From Bacteriovoracales bacterium (GTDB lineage Bacteria > Bdellovibrionota > Bacteriovoracia > Bacteriovoracales > Bacteriovoracaceae), in contig JAOMEV010000024.1 of the NCBI GenBank assembly GCA_028346125.1, positions 1 to 39,460 on the forward strand: a stretch of DNA of 39,460 nt. Reading direction: 5' to 3'. This document shows positions 31,511 to 38,641 of this stretch, in pieces. Every line of letters starts with the position of its first letter. The first letter of the stretch is position 1. The position numbers were made by a program, and so were the translations under genes. Under the pieces are notes generated by a model that was given only the letters and a program-made list of their open reading frames with translations, searched no databases and was not told where the DNA came from.

Positions 31511-32194
31511 ATGCACGTTGAGCCAGGTATTGTTCAGGCCTCAAAAATTGGACTCAGTTACGGGACAGCTTTTACTTCTATTATTTTGGCACTCAAGGCG
31601 ACAAAGCTTTGTTTTCAAGAAGATGGGCCGCTTTCTTTTATTTTTAAAACTTTTATGACCACATTACTTGTTTTTACTTTTTTTGAAGCTCTTCCTCATT
31701 ACCCTGTTGGAGTTTCAGAAGTTCACTTCATTTTAGGGTCCACATTATTTCTTCTGTTTGGAACAGCACCCGCAGCTTTTGGTCTTGCTTTTGGACTTCT
31801 AATCCAAGGTCTCTTTTTTGCACCAACAGATATTCCTCAATATGGTGTTAATTTGACAACTTTACTTATACCGCTTTTTGCAATGTCGGCACTTGCTAAA
31901 AAAGTTATTCCAAAGAATACGGCCTATAAAGATATTAAATATGGTGATGCTCTAAAGCTTTCTTTAACCTACCAGGGTGGCGTAGTTGCTTGGGTCGCCT
32001 TCTGGGCGTTTTATGGCCAGGGTTTTGGAGCAGAAAACTTAGCGTCTGTCGCTTCATTTGGAGCAAGCTATATGAGTGTAGTTCTATTGGAACCTTTTAT
32101 TGACCTAGCTCTTTTGGCGGCAGTAAAGATGTGGTCTTCACCGTCCCATGTTTTTTATTTTCATAAAAGGTTATTTGAGCCATTGAGTAAATAA
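31511..32194 (+). CDS. cbiM: CbiM-like cobalt/nickel ECF transporter membrane component
   Basis: Substrate-capture membrane protein of cobalt or nickel ECF transporters. The short N-terminus MHVEPGIV with His2 is the family hallmark, where the first residues bind the metal. About six to seven hydrophobic helices follow, with EALPHYPVGVSEVHFILGS and GTAPAAFGLAFGLLIQGL. The length of 227 aa is normal. AAAGGAG lies ahead of the ATG. It is the last gene of the operon, 20 bases after cbiB. No cbiN, cbiQ or cbiO is in the window, so it either works alone or uses components from elsewhere. Cobalt is inferred from the operon. Confidence 0.88.
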   Translation: MHVEPGIVQASKIGLSYGTAFTSIILALKATKLCFQEDGPLSFIFKTFMTTLLVFTFFEALPHYPVGVSEVHFILGSTLFLLFGTAPAAFGLAFGLLIQGLFFAPTDIPQYGVNLTTLLIPLFAMSALAKKVIPKNTAYKDIKYGDALKLSLTYQGGVVAWVAFWAFYGQGFGAENLASVASFGASYMSVVLLEPFIDLALLAAVKMWSSPSHVFYFHKRLFEPLSK

Positions 32195-32223
32195 GGTAAA
32201 GCTTTTGGCGAGGGTGCTTTGCC
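32195..32223 (+). other. Hairpin immediately after cbiM
   Basis: GGTAAAGC (32195-32202) pairs with GCTTTGCC (32216-32223) with one G-U pair, directly after the cbiM stop. No T run follows, so it is more likely a 3'-end stabilising hairpin or chance than a terminator. The stretch from here to about 32340 shows no convincing gene. Confidence 0.3.
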
Positions 32224-32342
32224 AACTAATGAAAGTGGTTTGGAAAGAAAGGAGTTCTCTAAGGCCTTCGCAAATTGGGTAGACAAATGATAAAAAGTCG
32301 TTTTTTTTGAAGCCTTCATTCGTGAAGTTGGAAAAAGAGGTG

Positions 32343-32712
32343 TTAAGATGACTCTGGATTTTCAAGGCGGTCTTTAGTGGCCGCCTTTTTTATATTAGAT
32401 ATAGAGATATCAGTGAGTGTTCCTTTCCCTTCTTTGGAAGTTACTTCAATTTCACCACCTAACCTTATTAAAATTTGTTTGGAAATATAAAGTCCGAGGC
32501 CTGCTCCTCTATCCTGAAAGCTTCCTACCTCGTGGACTTGACTAAAGGCCTTGAAAAGGTCTTTTAAATTTTCCTGTAGCGTCCTCCAAAATACTAAAGT
32601 GATAGCCTAATTCGTAGGACTCTTGTTTATCTGTTAAGATAATTGTATTTCTCGCTGCAATTGCGATGTTGTAGAAGGACATTGCTAAAAAAATAGCAAG
32701 TAATAATTTCAA
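32343..32712 (-). pseudogene. Remnant of a 7TMR-DISM sensor histidine kinase with internal deletion
   Basis: Reading from 32712 leftward, a TTG start gives a signal peptide (KLLLAIFLAMSF ... AIAA) followed by ILTDKQESYELGYHFSILED, the opening of a DISMED2 sensor domain like that of the intact kinase at 8784. Around 32573-32585 the frame changes within GGAAAATTT. The other frame then reads ENLKDLFKAFSQVHE, the G2-type motif DRGAGLGLYISKQI and GGEIEVTSKEGKGT, the end of a HisKA-type ATPase domain, to a stop at 32343. The membrane domain, HisKA and most of the ATPase domain are missing (roughly 500 or more codons against a whole kinase). A deletion at short homology explains this. The B12-operon terminator overlaps its 3' end. 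Confidence 0.8.
32364..32391 (+). terminator. Intrinsic terminator of the B12 operon
   Basis: AAGGCGG (32364-32370), a 10-base loop, CCGCCTT (32381-32387) and a T tail form a strong seven-bp GC-rich stem with a U tract on the plus strand. It lies about 170 bases after cbiM, inside the C-terminal end of the dead reverse-strand kinase gene. Confidence 0.8.
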
Positions 32713-32957
32713 AAAGTACCTGTATATGTTAGTTATAAAATAAATTTCCTTTTATATAACTTTCTTACTCTGTTGTATTTTGTAGTTAACTAGTCGGTAT
32801 TTTTTATGCATTTTTAATCCTTTTTTTACGCAAAATGTGATCAATAAAATAATTAAAATCAATTTGATACTTACCTTAATATTTTAGACAAACCCTCCTT
32901 CTAAAATAAGTTTCATTTCTTCCGATAAAGAAGCGAATAATATAAAAGGGAGTTTTT

Positions 32958-33695
32958 ATGTCAAAGTTTATAATAACGATTTTTATTTCTTTATCCTTCA
33001 CAGGAGTTAAAGCAGAACTTATAAAAATGACAACTCTCGATTGGCCTCCCTTTTATGGAAAAAATCTTAAGGACGGAGGGTTTTTTACTGCATTAACTAA
33101 TGAGGTACTTAAGCTCCAGAACCATTCTCTAAAAGTTGATTTTCTTCCATGGGCAAGGGCCGTAAGTCAGGGAAAGCGAGGGAAGTATCATGCTCTTCTC
33201 GGGTGTTGGTATACTAAAGAAAGAGAGAAACATTTTATATTTAGTAAAACAAATGTGGATTCCACACCTCACTTTTTAGCGCGTCCTGATTCGACCATTA
33301 AGATAGAAAAATTTGATAACCTCTATGGATATACGATCGGCTTAATTAGGGGTTATGCACTAAGTCCTCAACTTAAAGAAGCAATTTCGACAAAAAAGGT
33401 AAGAAAACTAGAAGCATCAAGCCATGAAGCACTTTTCAAACTTCTTAAGGTGAAAAGAATTGATCTTGTCTTGGAGAACTCTACAGTTATGAAGGCAAAA
33501 CTTAAAAAGAAATGGCCATCTAAAGCTTTCAACTTGAAAAAAGTGGGTTCGAGCTTTATAGACGGCTTTCTTTATATATGTTGGTCAAGAAAAAAAGATG
33601 GTACACAAAAGATCTCTGAAGACTTTAACAAAGGTCTCAAAACGATTATAGAAAATGGTACTTATGAAAGACTTTGGAAAAAATACGGTATGTAG
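32958..33695 (+). CDS. Periplasmic solute-binding protein, family 3 (SBP_bac_3)
   Basis: Exported binding protein of 245 aa. Residues 1-19 are a signal peptide ending VKA. The mature start LIKMTTLDWPPFYG, then LKVDFLPWARAVSQGKRGKYHALLGCW, YTIGLIRGYALSP, DLVLENSTVM and the C-terminal IIENGTYERLWKKYG follow the family-3 (amino acid / polar solute) layout. A stand-alone member of this kind, without permease or ATPase nearby, often serves as a sensor partner or signalling domain. Here it lies between two kinase remnants, so its original partner may be lost. Ligand unknown. GGGAG precedes the ATG. Confidence 0.85.
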   Translation: MSKFIITIFISLSFTGVKAELIKMTTLDWPPFYGKNLKDGGFFTALTNEVLKLQNHSLKVDFLPWARAVSQGKRGKYHALLGCWYTKEREKHFIFSKTNVDSTPHFLARPDSTIKIEKFDNLYGYTIGLIRGYALSPQLKEAISTKKVRKLEASSHEALFKLLKVKRIDLVLENSTVMKAKLKKKWPSKAFNLKKVGSSFIDGFLYICWSRKKDGTQKISEDFNKGLKTIIENGTYERLWKKYGM

Positions 33696-33791
33696 TTTTC
33701 ATAATTTAGGAACTTTTGGTCAGTAAATGAGTTTCTTAGTTGATCCCAGTCATATCATCTCTAATTCCGATAGAAATGTTCAAGTTTTTTT

Positions 33792-33816
33792 ATTATCTCC
33801 AGAGAGATAATTTTTT
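33792..33816 (+). terminator. Intrinsic terminator after the binding-protein gene
   Basis: ATTATCTC, loop CAGA and GAGATAAT form a perfect eight-bp stem followed by TTTTT. It lies about 96 bases after the stop of the family-3 binding protein. The stem is moderately AT-rich. Confidence 0.65.
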
Positions 33817-33976
33817 GGGAAGATTGTTTTTGTCAAAAAAATTAAAATGAAATGAAAGCTTATCCTCTAACTTTATTAAGGTGATTTTTATTTTATTCAA
33901 ACTTTCTTTATCACAATAGTCTAAATGTACGTTGAGTTTCAATTAACTTAATATAACCTTCTGAATGAGCTCTTGA

Positions 33977-34063
33977 GAAAATATAACTGATTTAAGTGGA
34001 AGAGGTGTGGGAATGGATACAATAAAATTTGTTATCGAGAAAATGGGGGAACTATTAATATAA
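33977..34063 (+). pseudogene. Fragment of a CheA-like kinase ATPase domain (G2 box)
   Basis: A stretch of 28 codons reads ENITDLSGRGVGMDTIKF, then VIEKMGELLI and stop. SGRGVGMD is the G2 box of CheA-type ATPase domains and matches the same motif in the two intact kinases at 6365 and 8784. No matching G1 or N-box lies upstream; the frame is closed by TGA just before, and the usual C-terminal Gly-x-Gly-Thr strand is absent. It is therefore a gene remnant. The rest of 33696-34158 shows only a terminator and no other gene. Confidence 0.75.
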
Positions 34064-34158
34064 AGACTAAAATGAATAAAAGGATAAATTTTATTCATTT
34101 CAAATACTTGACCTAGACGAATTATTCATGATCAAATTATTCATTAACAAGGTAAATT

Positions 34159-35280
34159 ATGAGATTAGTTTGGCACTATATTACTTTTTACAAAATTAGA
34201 TCCGTCATAATTATTTTTACTTTGGTTGCGATTATAACGACCCCTCTTGTGAGTTCTAGTTTAGGTACGGGTCTTTTAGAAAAAGTATCTGAAAGAGCTC
34301 TAAAAACTCCACTTCTTATCACTAGACGTGGTGGAAAAATCAAGGAAACACTAAGTGCCTTATTTTTTCTTAAAAGGGAAAGTGGACAGTATCTCCTTTA
34401 TAAAGATTTTCTTGAAATAGAAGAGAGTGATTATAGAGGATCAAGTGTCCCACTTTTTGTTAAATATTACTCCAATAAATCTCCAGTCGTTGGAACCCAC
34501 CTAGAGTATTTTGAATTTAGGAATTTGACATTTTTCAAAGGTCATTCCTTCAGTTACCCAGGTGATGTTGTCACTGGGTTTGACGTTGCCAAAAGTAAAA
34601 ATCTTAAGATCGGTGATAAAATTAAACTGGATGTTTCAAATCCTTATGACCTAACTAGATTGAAAACCTTAAGTCTAGTTATTAAGGGCATTCTGAATAA
34701 AAAAAATAATTCAGATGATTCGACTTTTTTTACAGGTCTTCAAACGATATGGGCCATGGAGGGTTTACTTCATGGCCATGAGAAAGATGATCCATTTGTT
34801 GAAAAAATAGATGGGGAAACAGTCTTTTCAAAATCTCTTAAACTTTCCCAGGATTTTTCAACTTATCATTATCATGGAGATCAATCCCAACTTCCTATTA
34901 CGCATATTCTTTTTCGTGGAAAGCAGCATAAAGATGAAACTTTATTAAAGTACAAAATAAATAGTAGTATTCCAAAAATGGCCTATAGGCCTATTGAAAG
35001 CGTGGACGAGCTCATTAAGGTTTTTTTTAATATCAAAGAAGTCTTTCATCGCTATCATATTTTTTGGAGTCTTTCCGCTCTTATATTGATTTTTATGATT
35101 TTTACTTTCATTTATCAAATTAGAAAAGAAGAATTTAAAACCCTATTTGTTATTGGTGGCGGACCTTTTATTATTTTTAAAAATTTAGGTCTTTTATTTA
35201 TTTCTTATTTTGTAATGGCCCTCTTTTTTTCCTTAATATTTTTTAAACCTTTAATTATTTTTATTAGGATGGCATTGTGA
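34159..35280 (+). CDS. FtsX/MacB-like ABC transporter permease, short form
   Basis: Residues about 14-37 are the first transmembrane helix (SVIIIFTLVAIITTPLV). A large periplasmic MacB-type domain covers about 40-290 (TGFDVAKSKNLKIGDKIKL, then LSLVIKGIL). Two more helices follow (SLSALILIFMIFTFIYQI; LGLLFISYFVMALFF), separated by the cytoplasmic coupling stretch RKEEFKTLFVIGGG. Typical FtsX-domain permeases have four helices, and the last one is not clear here. The stop overlaps the start of the ZnuA-like gene, so the two are translationally coupled. No ATP-binding subunit lies in the window. Export versus import cannot be decided; coupling to a metal-binding protein suggests metal handling. 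Confidence 0.8.
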   Translation: MRLVWHYITFYKIRSVIIIFTLVAIITTPLVSSSLGTGLLEKVSERALKTPLLITRRGGKIKETLSALFFLKRESGQYLLYKDFLEIEESDYRGSSVPLFVKYYSNKSPVVGTHLEYFEFRNLTFFKGHSFSYPGDVVTGFDVAKSKNLKIGDKIKLDVSNPYDLTRLKTLSLVIKGILNKKNNSDDSTFFTGLQTIWAMEGLLHGHEKDDPFVEKIDGETVFSKSLKLSQDFSTYHYHGDQSQLPITHILFRGKQHKDETLLKYKINSSIPKMAYRPIESVDELIKVFFNIKEVFHRYHIFWSLSALILIFMIFTFIYQIRKEEFKTLFVIGGGPFIIFKNLGLLFISYFVMALFFSLIFFKPLIIFIRMAL

Positions 35281-36116
35281 AGTTTTTGATGCTAATTTTT
35301 TTTTTAATACCTGTCTCTCTAAAAGCAAAGAAAAAGCTTTTTGTTAGCACTTATCCTCTAGAATCGATTACAAAGACTCTATTAAAAAATCAGAAAAATA
35401 TTGAGATTTGGAACCCTGTAGAAGGCAACTTTTGGATACCTAATCGTAAAGTTATAGAGAAAATAAAAAGTTCAGATTTAATTATCATTAATGGAGCGAA
35501 TAACGAGAAATGGGTTTCGTTATTTAGTTTGCCGCGAAAAAAAATAGTAAATACTTCAAAAAACTTAAAAAGGGATTGGTTGAAAAATAGGCGAGGTATA
35601 ATTCATTCCCATGGTGATAAAATTCACTCACATAGCGGTCATGATGGAAATACCTGGGTAAGTCCCCGAATGTTTTTAAAGCAAATTTCATTTCTTTACA
35701 AAAACCTACTCAGCAGAGATTGGGTAAATCAAGGAAGGCTGAAAAAAGAGTTTGTGGTCATTAAAGAAGATCTTCAAAGTCTTGATAAGAGATTTTATGC
35801 TGCCATGCGCGGAGTCAATGTTTTAGCAAATCACTCATATTATAATTATTTGCAAAAGGATTATGGGATTAAGATTAAAAGTTTTAACTTCGACCCATCC
35901 GTTGAAATAAATCTTTCTGATCAGTTTAAAATAGCTACATTTTTAAAGAATAACTCAGCAAACCAAATCTGGTGGAGCTCAAGGCCTCTGAAAAAAAATA
36001 TTCAGCTTTTAAAAAGAAAATTTGGGTTAAAAAGTATTGTTTTTAAACCGTTGCATATAAGAAGTGAGAAAAATTATTTTACAGTTATGAAAGAAAATCT
36101 TGAACAAATTTTATGA
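35277..36116 (+). CDS. ZnuA-like periplasmic metal-binding protein
   Basis: Family-9 (TroA/ZnuA) solute-binding protein of 279 aa with a signal peptide (FLMLIFFLIPVSLKA). Seen: LFVSTYPLESITKTLL, DLIIINGANNEKW, a His-rich loop IIHSHGDKIHSHSGHDGNTWVSP, VLANHSYYNYLQKDYGIKI and SFNFDPSVEINLSD. The histidines of the loop and of ANHSYY would ligate zinc or manganese; the aspartate of the C-terminal ligand motif is less clear. The start overlaps the end of the FtsX-like permease (ATGGCATTGTGA region), which is unusual because ZnuA proteins normally pair with ZnuB-type permeases. Zinc specificity is an inference from the His-rich loop. Confidence 0.85.
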   Translation: MKFLMLIFFLIPVSLKAKKKLFVSTYPLESITKTLLKNQKNIEIWNPVEGNFWIPNRKVIEKIKSSDLIIINGANNEKWVSLFSLPRKKIVNTSKNLKRDWLKNRRGIIHSHGDKIHSHSGHDGNTWVSPRMFLKQISFLYKNLLSRDWVNQGRLKKEFVVIKEDLQSLDKRFYAAMRGVNVLANHSYYNYLQKDYGIKIKSFNFDPSVEINLSDQFKIATFLKNNSANQIWWSSRPLKKNIQLLKRKFGLKSIVFKPLHIRSEKNYFTVMKENLEQIL

Positions 36117-36294
36117 GAGGTGCGAAATACTTTGCTAAATTAAAATAGCTTGTTTTATTGGAACTCTCTATCATTGGACAAATAAGGTTTACAATATCCA
36201 ATTAAGTTTCAAAATTTGTTCTTAAAAAAGAGTGTTTATTTTTCTCTGAGGCCTTACAATAACTAGTAGTTCTTTTAAAAAATGAGAGGTTTTG

Positions 36295-37566
36295 GTGAAA
36301 GTTTTACTTTGTTTGACGATGTGCGTTTTATCGGTACAAGTTTTTGCAAAAGGATACTTTCCAGATGAGTTAAAACATTTCCGCCTTGTTTGGCATGAAG
36401 ACCCAGCTCATGAGGCAACCCTCGCTTGGCATACAAAGGGTAGTGCTTATAATCGTAAAAGTTCTTGTTACGTCGATACAGTTTCAAGAAGGGGAAGGCT
36501 GAAGGCCTATAAAAAATTTCAAAAAACTAATTTTGAGGGTTCACTTTCTTCAGATAGCAAATTAGATACAGGCCTTAATTATTTTGTTCATGCTTGTAAA
36601 CTTGAAAACCTGAAACCTTCTACCAAATATTATTTTGTTATCAAGTCTGGACAACATGTCTCAAAAGAACTTTATTTTATAACCGCACCTGATGATGGAA
36701 GATCCTTTAAACTTATTTTTGGAGGTGATTCTCGAGACAATATTCCAAGTATTAAGCAGCCTCGAAGACCTGGAATTAATCGCTTTATGTCCAAAATGAT
36801 TGAAAAGGACCCCAGTATTTTGGCCCTTGTTCATGGAGGGGATTACGTTTTTTTTGGAAAAATTTTTCGAGACTTCAGAAAGTGGTTTAAGGATCACCTT
36901 CTAACCATAACCAAAAATGGCCGCTTCTTACCTGTTATACCATCGCGTGGAAATCATGAAAAAAACTTACCTCTCTTTAATGACCTTTTTATAATGCATG
37001 GACCTCGATTAAAAAATAGCTACTATGTGACAAAAATCAATAATCTTCATATTTTTAACCTTAATACAAACATAAGCATGGGAGGAGATCAAAGAAAATG
37101 GCTCCGAACAAATCTTAAAAAATATGCAGTTAATGGAAATTGGGTTTTTCCTAATTATCATGAACCTGCCTGGCCAGCAGTGAAAAAACCAAGTGGCGCT
37201 CTAAAACATTTTGTCCCTCTTTTTGATGAGTTTCAGGTGGATCTAGTTTTTGAGTCAGATGGGCACACTCTTAAAAAAACTGTACCTATCTATGGTGGAA
37301 AAAAAGATATGAAGAAGGGAATTATCTACCTTGGTGAAGGCGGACTTGGTGTTGGTCAAAGAAATCCAAAAAATAAATCATCGTGGTTTTTGAAAAAGCC
37401 TGGCTTTACAATGCCTGCTGATCACCTTTTCCTAACTGAGATGACCAAAGAAAATGCTAAAATTAGTATTATAAGCCCCCAATGCAAGTACTTTCTAATT
37501 AAAGGTTGGAGCTGTTCTAAAGCCAAAACAATAGACTCTTTTGTATTAAAGCATAGAAAAAGATAA
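36295..37566 (+). CDS. Secreted metallophosphoesterase, purple-acid-phosphatase-like
   Basis: Exported phosphatase of about 423 aa. Signal peptide (KVLLCLTMCVLSVQVFA), then an N-terminal fibronectin-like domain (ATLAWHTKG ... LKPSTKYYFVIKSG) and a calcineurin-like catalytic domain. Metal motifs seen in order: FGGDSRDN, VHGGDYVF, SRGNHEKN, PNYHEPAW and ESDGHTLKKT. These match the PAP-type set GDxx / GDxxY / GNHE / xxHxP / GHxH, although the last motif reads GHTL instead of GHxH. GTG at 36295 is preferred (AGAGG at a suitable distance); TTG three bases earlier is also possible. A membrane protein gene follows directly after the stop. Confidence 0.88.
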   Translation: MKVLLCLTMCVLSVQVFAKGYFPDELKHFRLVWHEDPAHEATLAWHTKGSAYNRKSSCYVDTVSRRGRLKAYKKFQKTNFEGSLSSDSKLDTGLNYFVHACKLENLKPSTKYYFVIKSGQHVSKELYFITAPDDGRSFKLIFGGDSRDNIPSIKQPRRPGINRFMSKMIEKDPSILALVHGGDYVFFGKIFRDFRKWFKDHLLTITKNGRFLPVIPSRGNHEKNLPLFNDLFIMHGPRLKNSYYVTKINNLHIFNLNTNISMGGDQRKWLRTNLKKYAVNGNWVFPNYHEPAWPAVKKPSGALKHFVPLFDEFQVDLVFESDGHTLKKTVPIYGGKKDMKKGIIYLGEGGLGVGQRNPKNKSSWFLKKPGFTMPADHLFLTEMTKENAKISIISPQCKYFLIKGWSCSKAKTIDSFVLKHRKR

Positions 37567-38325
37567 GTGTCGTTTCAAGGAAAAAGCCTTTTAGTTTTTA
37601 TCCTTATCCTTCAAGGAATTGGCCAGGGTGGGGAGCTTTTTTTCTATCCGGGACCATTTGGAAACTTTCTTCTTTTTGAGTTAGGTGTTCCTCAGCCTGT
37701 AACTGACTTTGTAGATAGAACATTTTCCCTTCTTTTAATAACCTTGCCTTTTCTTTTTTTATGGACCAAAAAGAAGCTTTTCTTAGGTCTTATGGGGGCA
37801 CTTCTTTTTTTAATTTCATTGGCGATCTTTCTTAGAGGTTCCAAAAGGTTTTATGAAATAGCATTATTAGCTCATATGGCCAGATATCTTTTTCCTATTG
37901 CTCTTATATTTTTATTTGATTCAAAAAGAGAAAAATCTCCTATTCCCATTTACATCTTTAAAGTCGGTCTTAGTTTTACCTTTATTTTTCACGGAATTGA
38001 GGCGTTAGATGGGAATCCTCTTTTTATTGATTATGTATTAGATTTTTTTGGATCATATAAAATAGAGGAGAAAGATGCAGCTCTTCTTCTTAAGATTGTA
38101 GGAGTAGTCGATATCATTGTCGGGTTACTTTGCGTCTTTTTCAATTATTCTTTTCTTTTTTTCTATATTGCTTTTTGGGGCCTTTTTACTGCAGCTCTTC
38201 GTCCTTTTTATCATGGATTAAGCATGGGTATTTTTCCCATGCTTTTGCGTTCGCCTCACTGGGGAATACCTTTGTTTTTGGCCTTTAAATTTCTTCCCCA
38301 GAGGCCCAAAGAAAAATCACCTTAG
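37567..38325 (+). CDS. Polytopic membrane protein, 252 aa, unknown function
   Basis: About six to seven hydrophobic helices (for example SLLVFILILQGIGQGGELFF, TFSLLLITLPFLFLW, AALLLKIVGVVDIIVGLLCV). The small-residue and HGIEAL / VDIIVG pattern is loosely reminiscent of DoxX-type membrane proteins, but I cannot assign it. The GTG start follows the phosphoesterase stop with no gap, so the two are probably co-transcribed. The 3' end overlaps the convergent lipoprotein gene by nine bases. Confidence 0.7.
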   Translation: MSFQGKSLLVFILILQGIGQGGELFFYPGPFGNFLLFELGVPQPVTDFVDRTFSLLLITLPFLFLWTKKKLFLGLMGALLFLISLAIFLRGSKRFYEIALLAHMARYLFPIALIFLFDSKREKSPIPIYIFKVGLSFTFIFHGIEALDGNPLFIDYVLDFFGSYKIEEKDAALLLKIVGVVDIIVGLLCVFFNYSFLFFYIAFWGLFTAALRPFYHGLSMGIFPMLLRSPHWGIPLFLAFKFLPQRPKEKSP

Positions 38326-38625
38326 GTACTTTTTTAATTCCGATTTATTAAAGCAATTCAAAATTTTATCACCGAATTTGTTTTTGATCATTTTTTCTGT
38401 TACGGGTCTTCGACTCAACAGGAGATGGTTTAGTGCACTTTGGCAGGTGTCTTTTGTATATTCTATTTTTATTGTTTTGCAATTTTTTTCAAATTCATTG
38501 GCCTTTGTTAGAGAGGTCACAGCAACACCTTTAAAGTATTTGAACAATAAGTCTTGGCAGGTAGCTTTGTTATATTCTTTTTTACATGAAAAAAGGATTA
38601 GGGTTATAAAGATAAGGATTTTCAT
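38317..38625 (-). CDS. Small lipoprotein, 102 aa
   Basis: Short signal peptide with a lipobox, MKILIFITLILFSCKKE: the cysteine at residue 14 would be lipidated. The mature part is basic with four further cysteines (TCQDLLFKYF, NCKTIKIEY, DTCQSALNHLL, LNCFNKSEL), which could form two disulfides in the periplasm. The function is unknown. ATG at 38625 has AAGGAGG five bases upstream and is chosen over an in-frame ATG 13 codons earlier, which would spoil the signal peptide. It lies downstream of the ParB-like gene on the same strand. Confidence 0.75.
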   Translation of the reverse strand: MKILIFITLILFSCKKEYNKATCQDLLFKYFKGVAVTSLTKANEFEKNCKTIKIEYTKDTCQSALNHLLLSRRPVTEKMIKNKFGDKILNCFNKSELKKYLR

Positions 38626-38641
38626 GTTGCCTCCTTCAATT

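Noticed and set aside
32224..32342. Frameshifted small gene after cbiM (frames ending WVDK and DFQGGL around a T8 run)
   Set aside because: Each piece is short, lacks a ribosome site and matches nothing I know; the region is better read as a 3' spacer.
32171..32365. Reverse-strand frame of 64 codons after cbiM
   Set aside because: It overlaps the cbiM end and the operon terminator, has no ribosome site and no recognisable composition.
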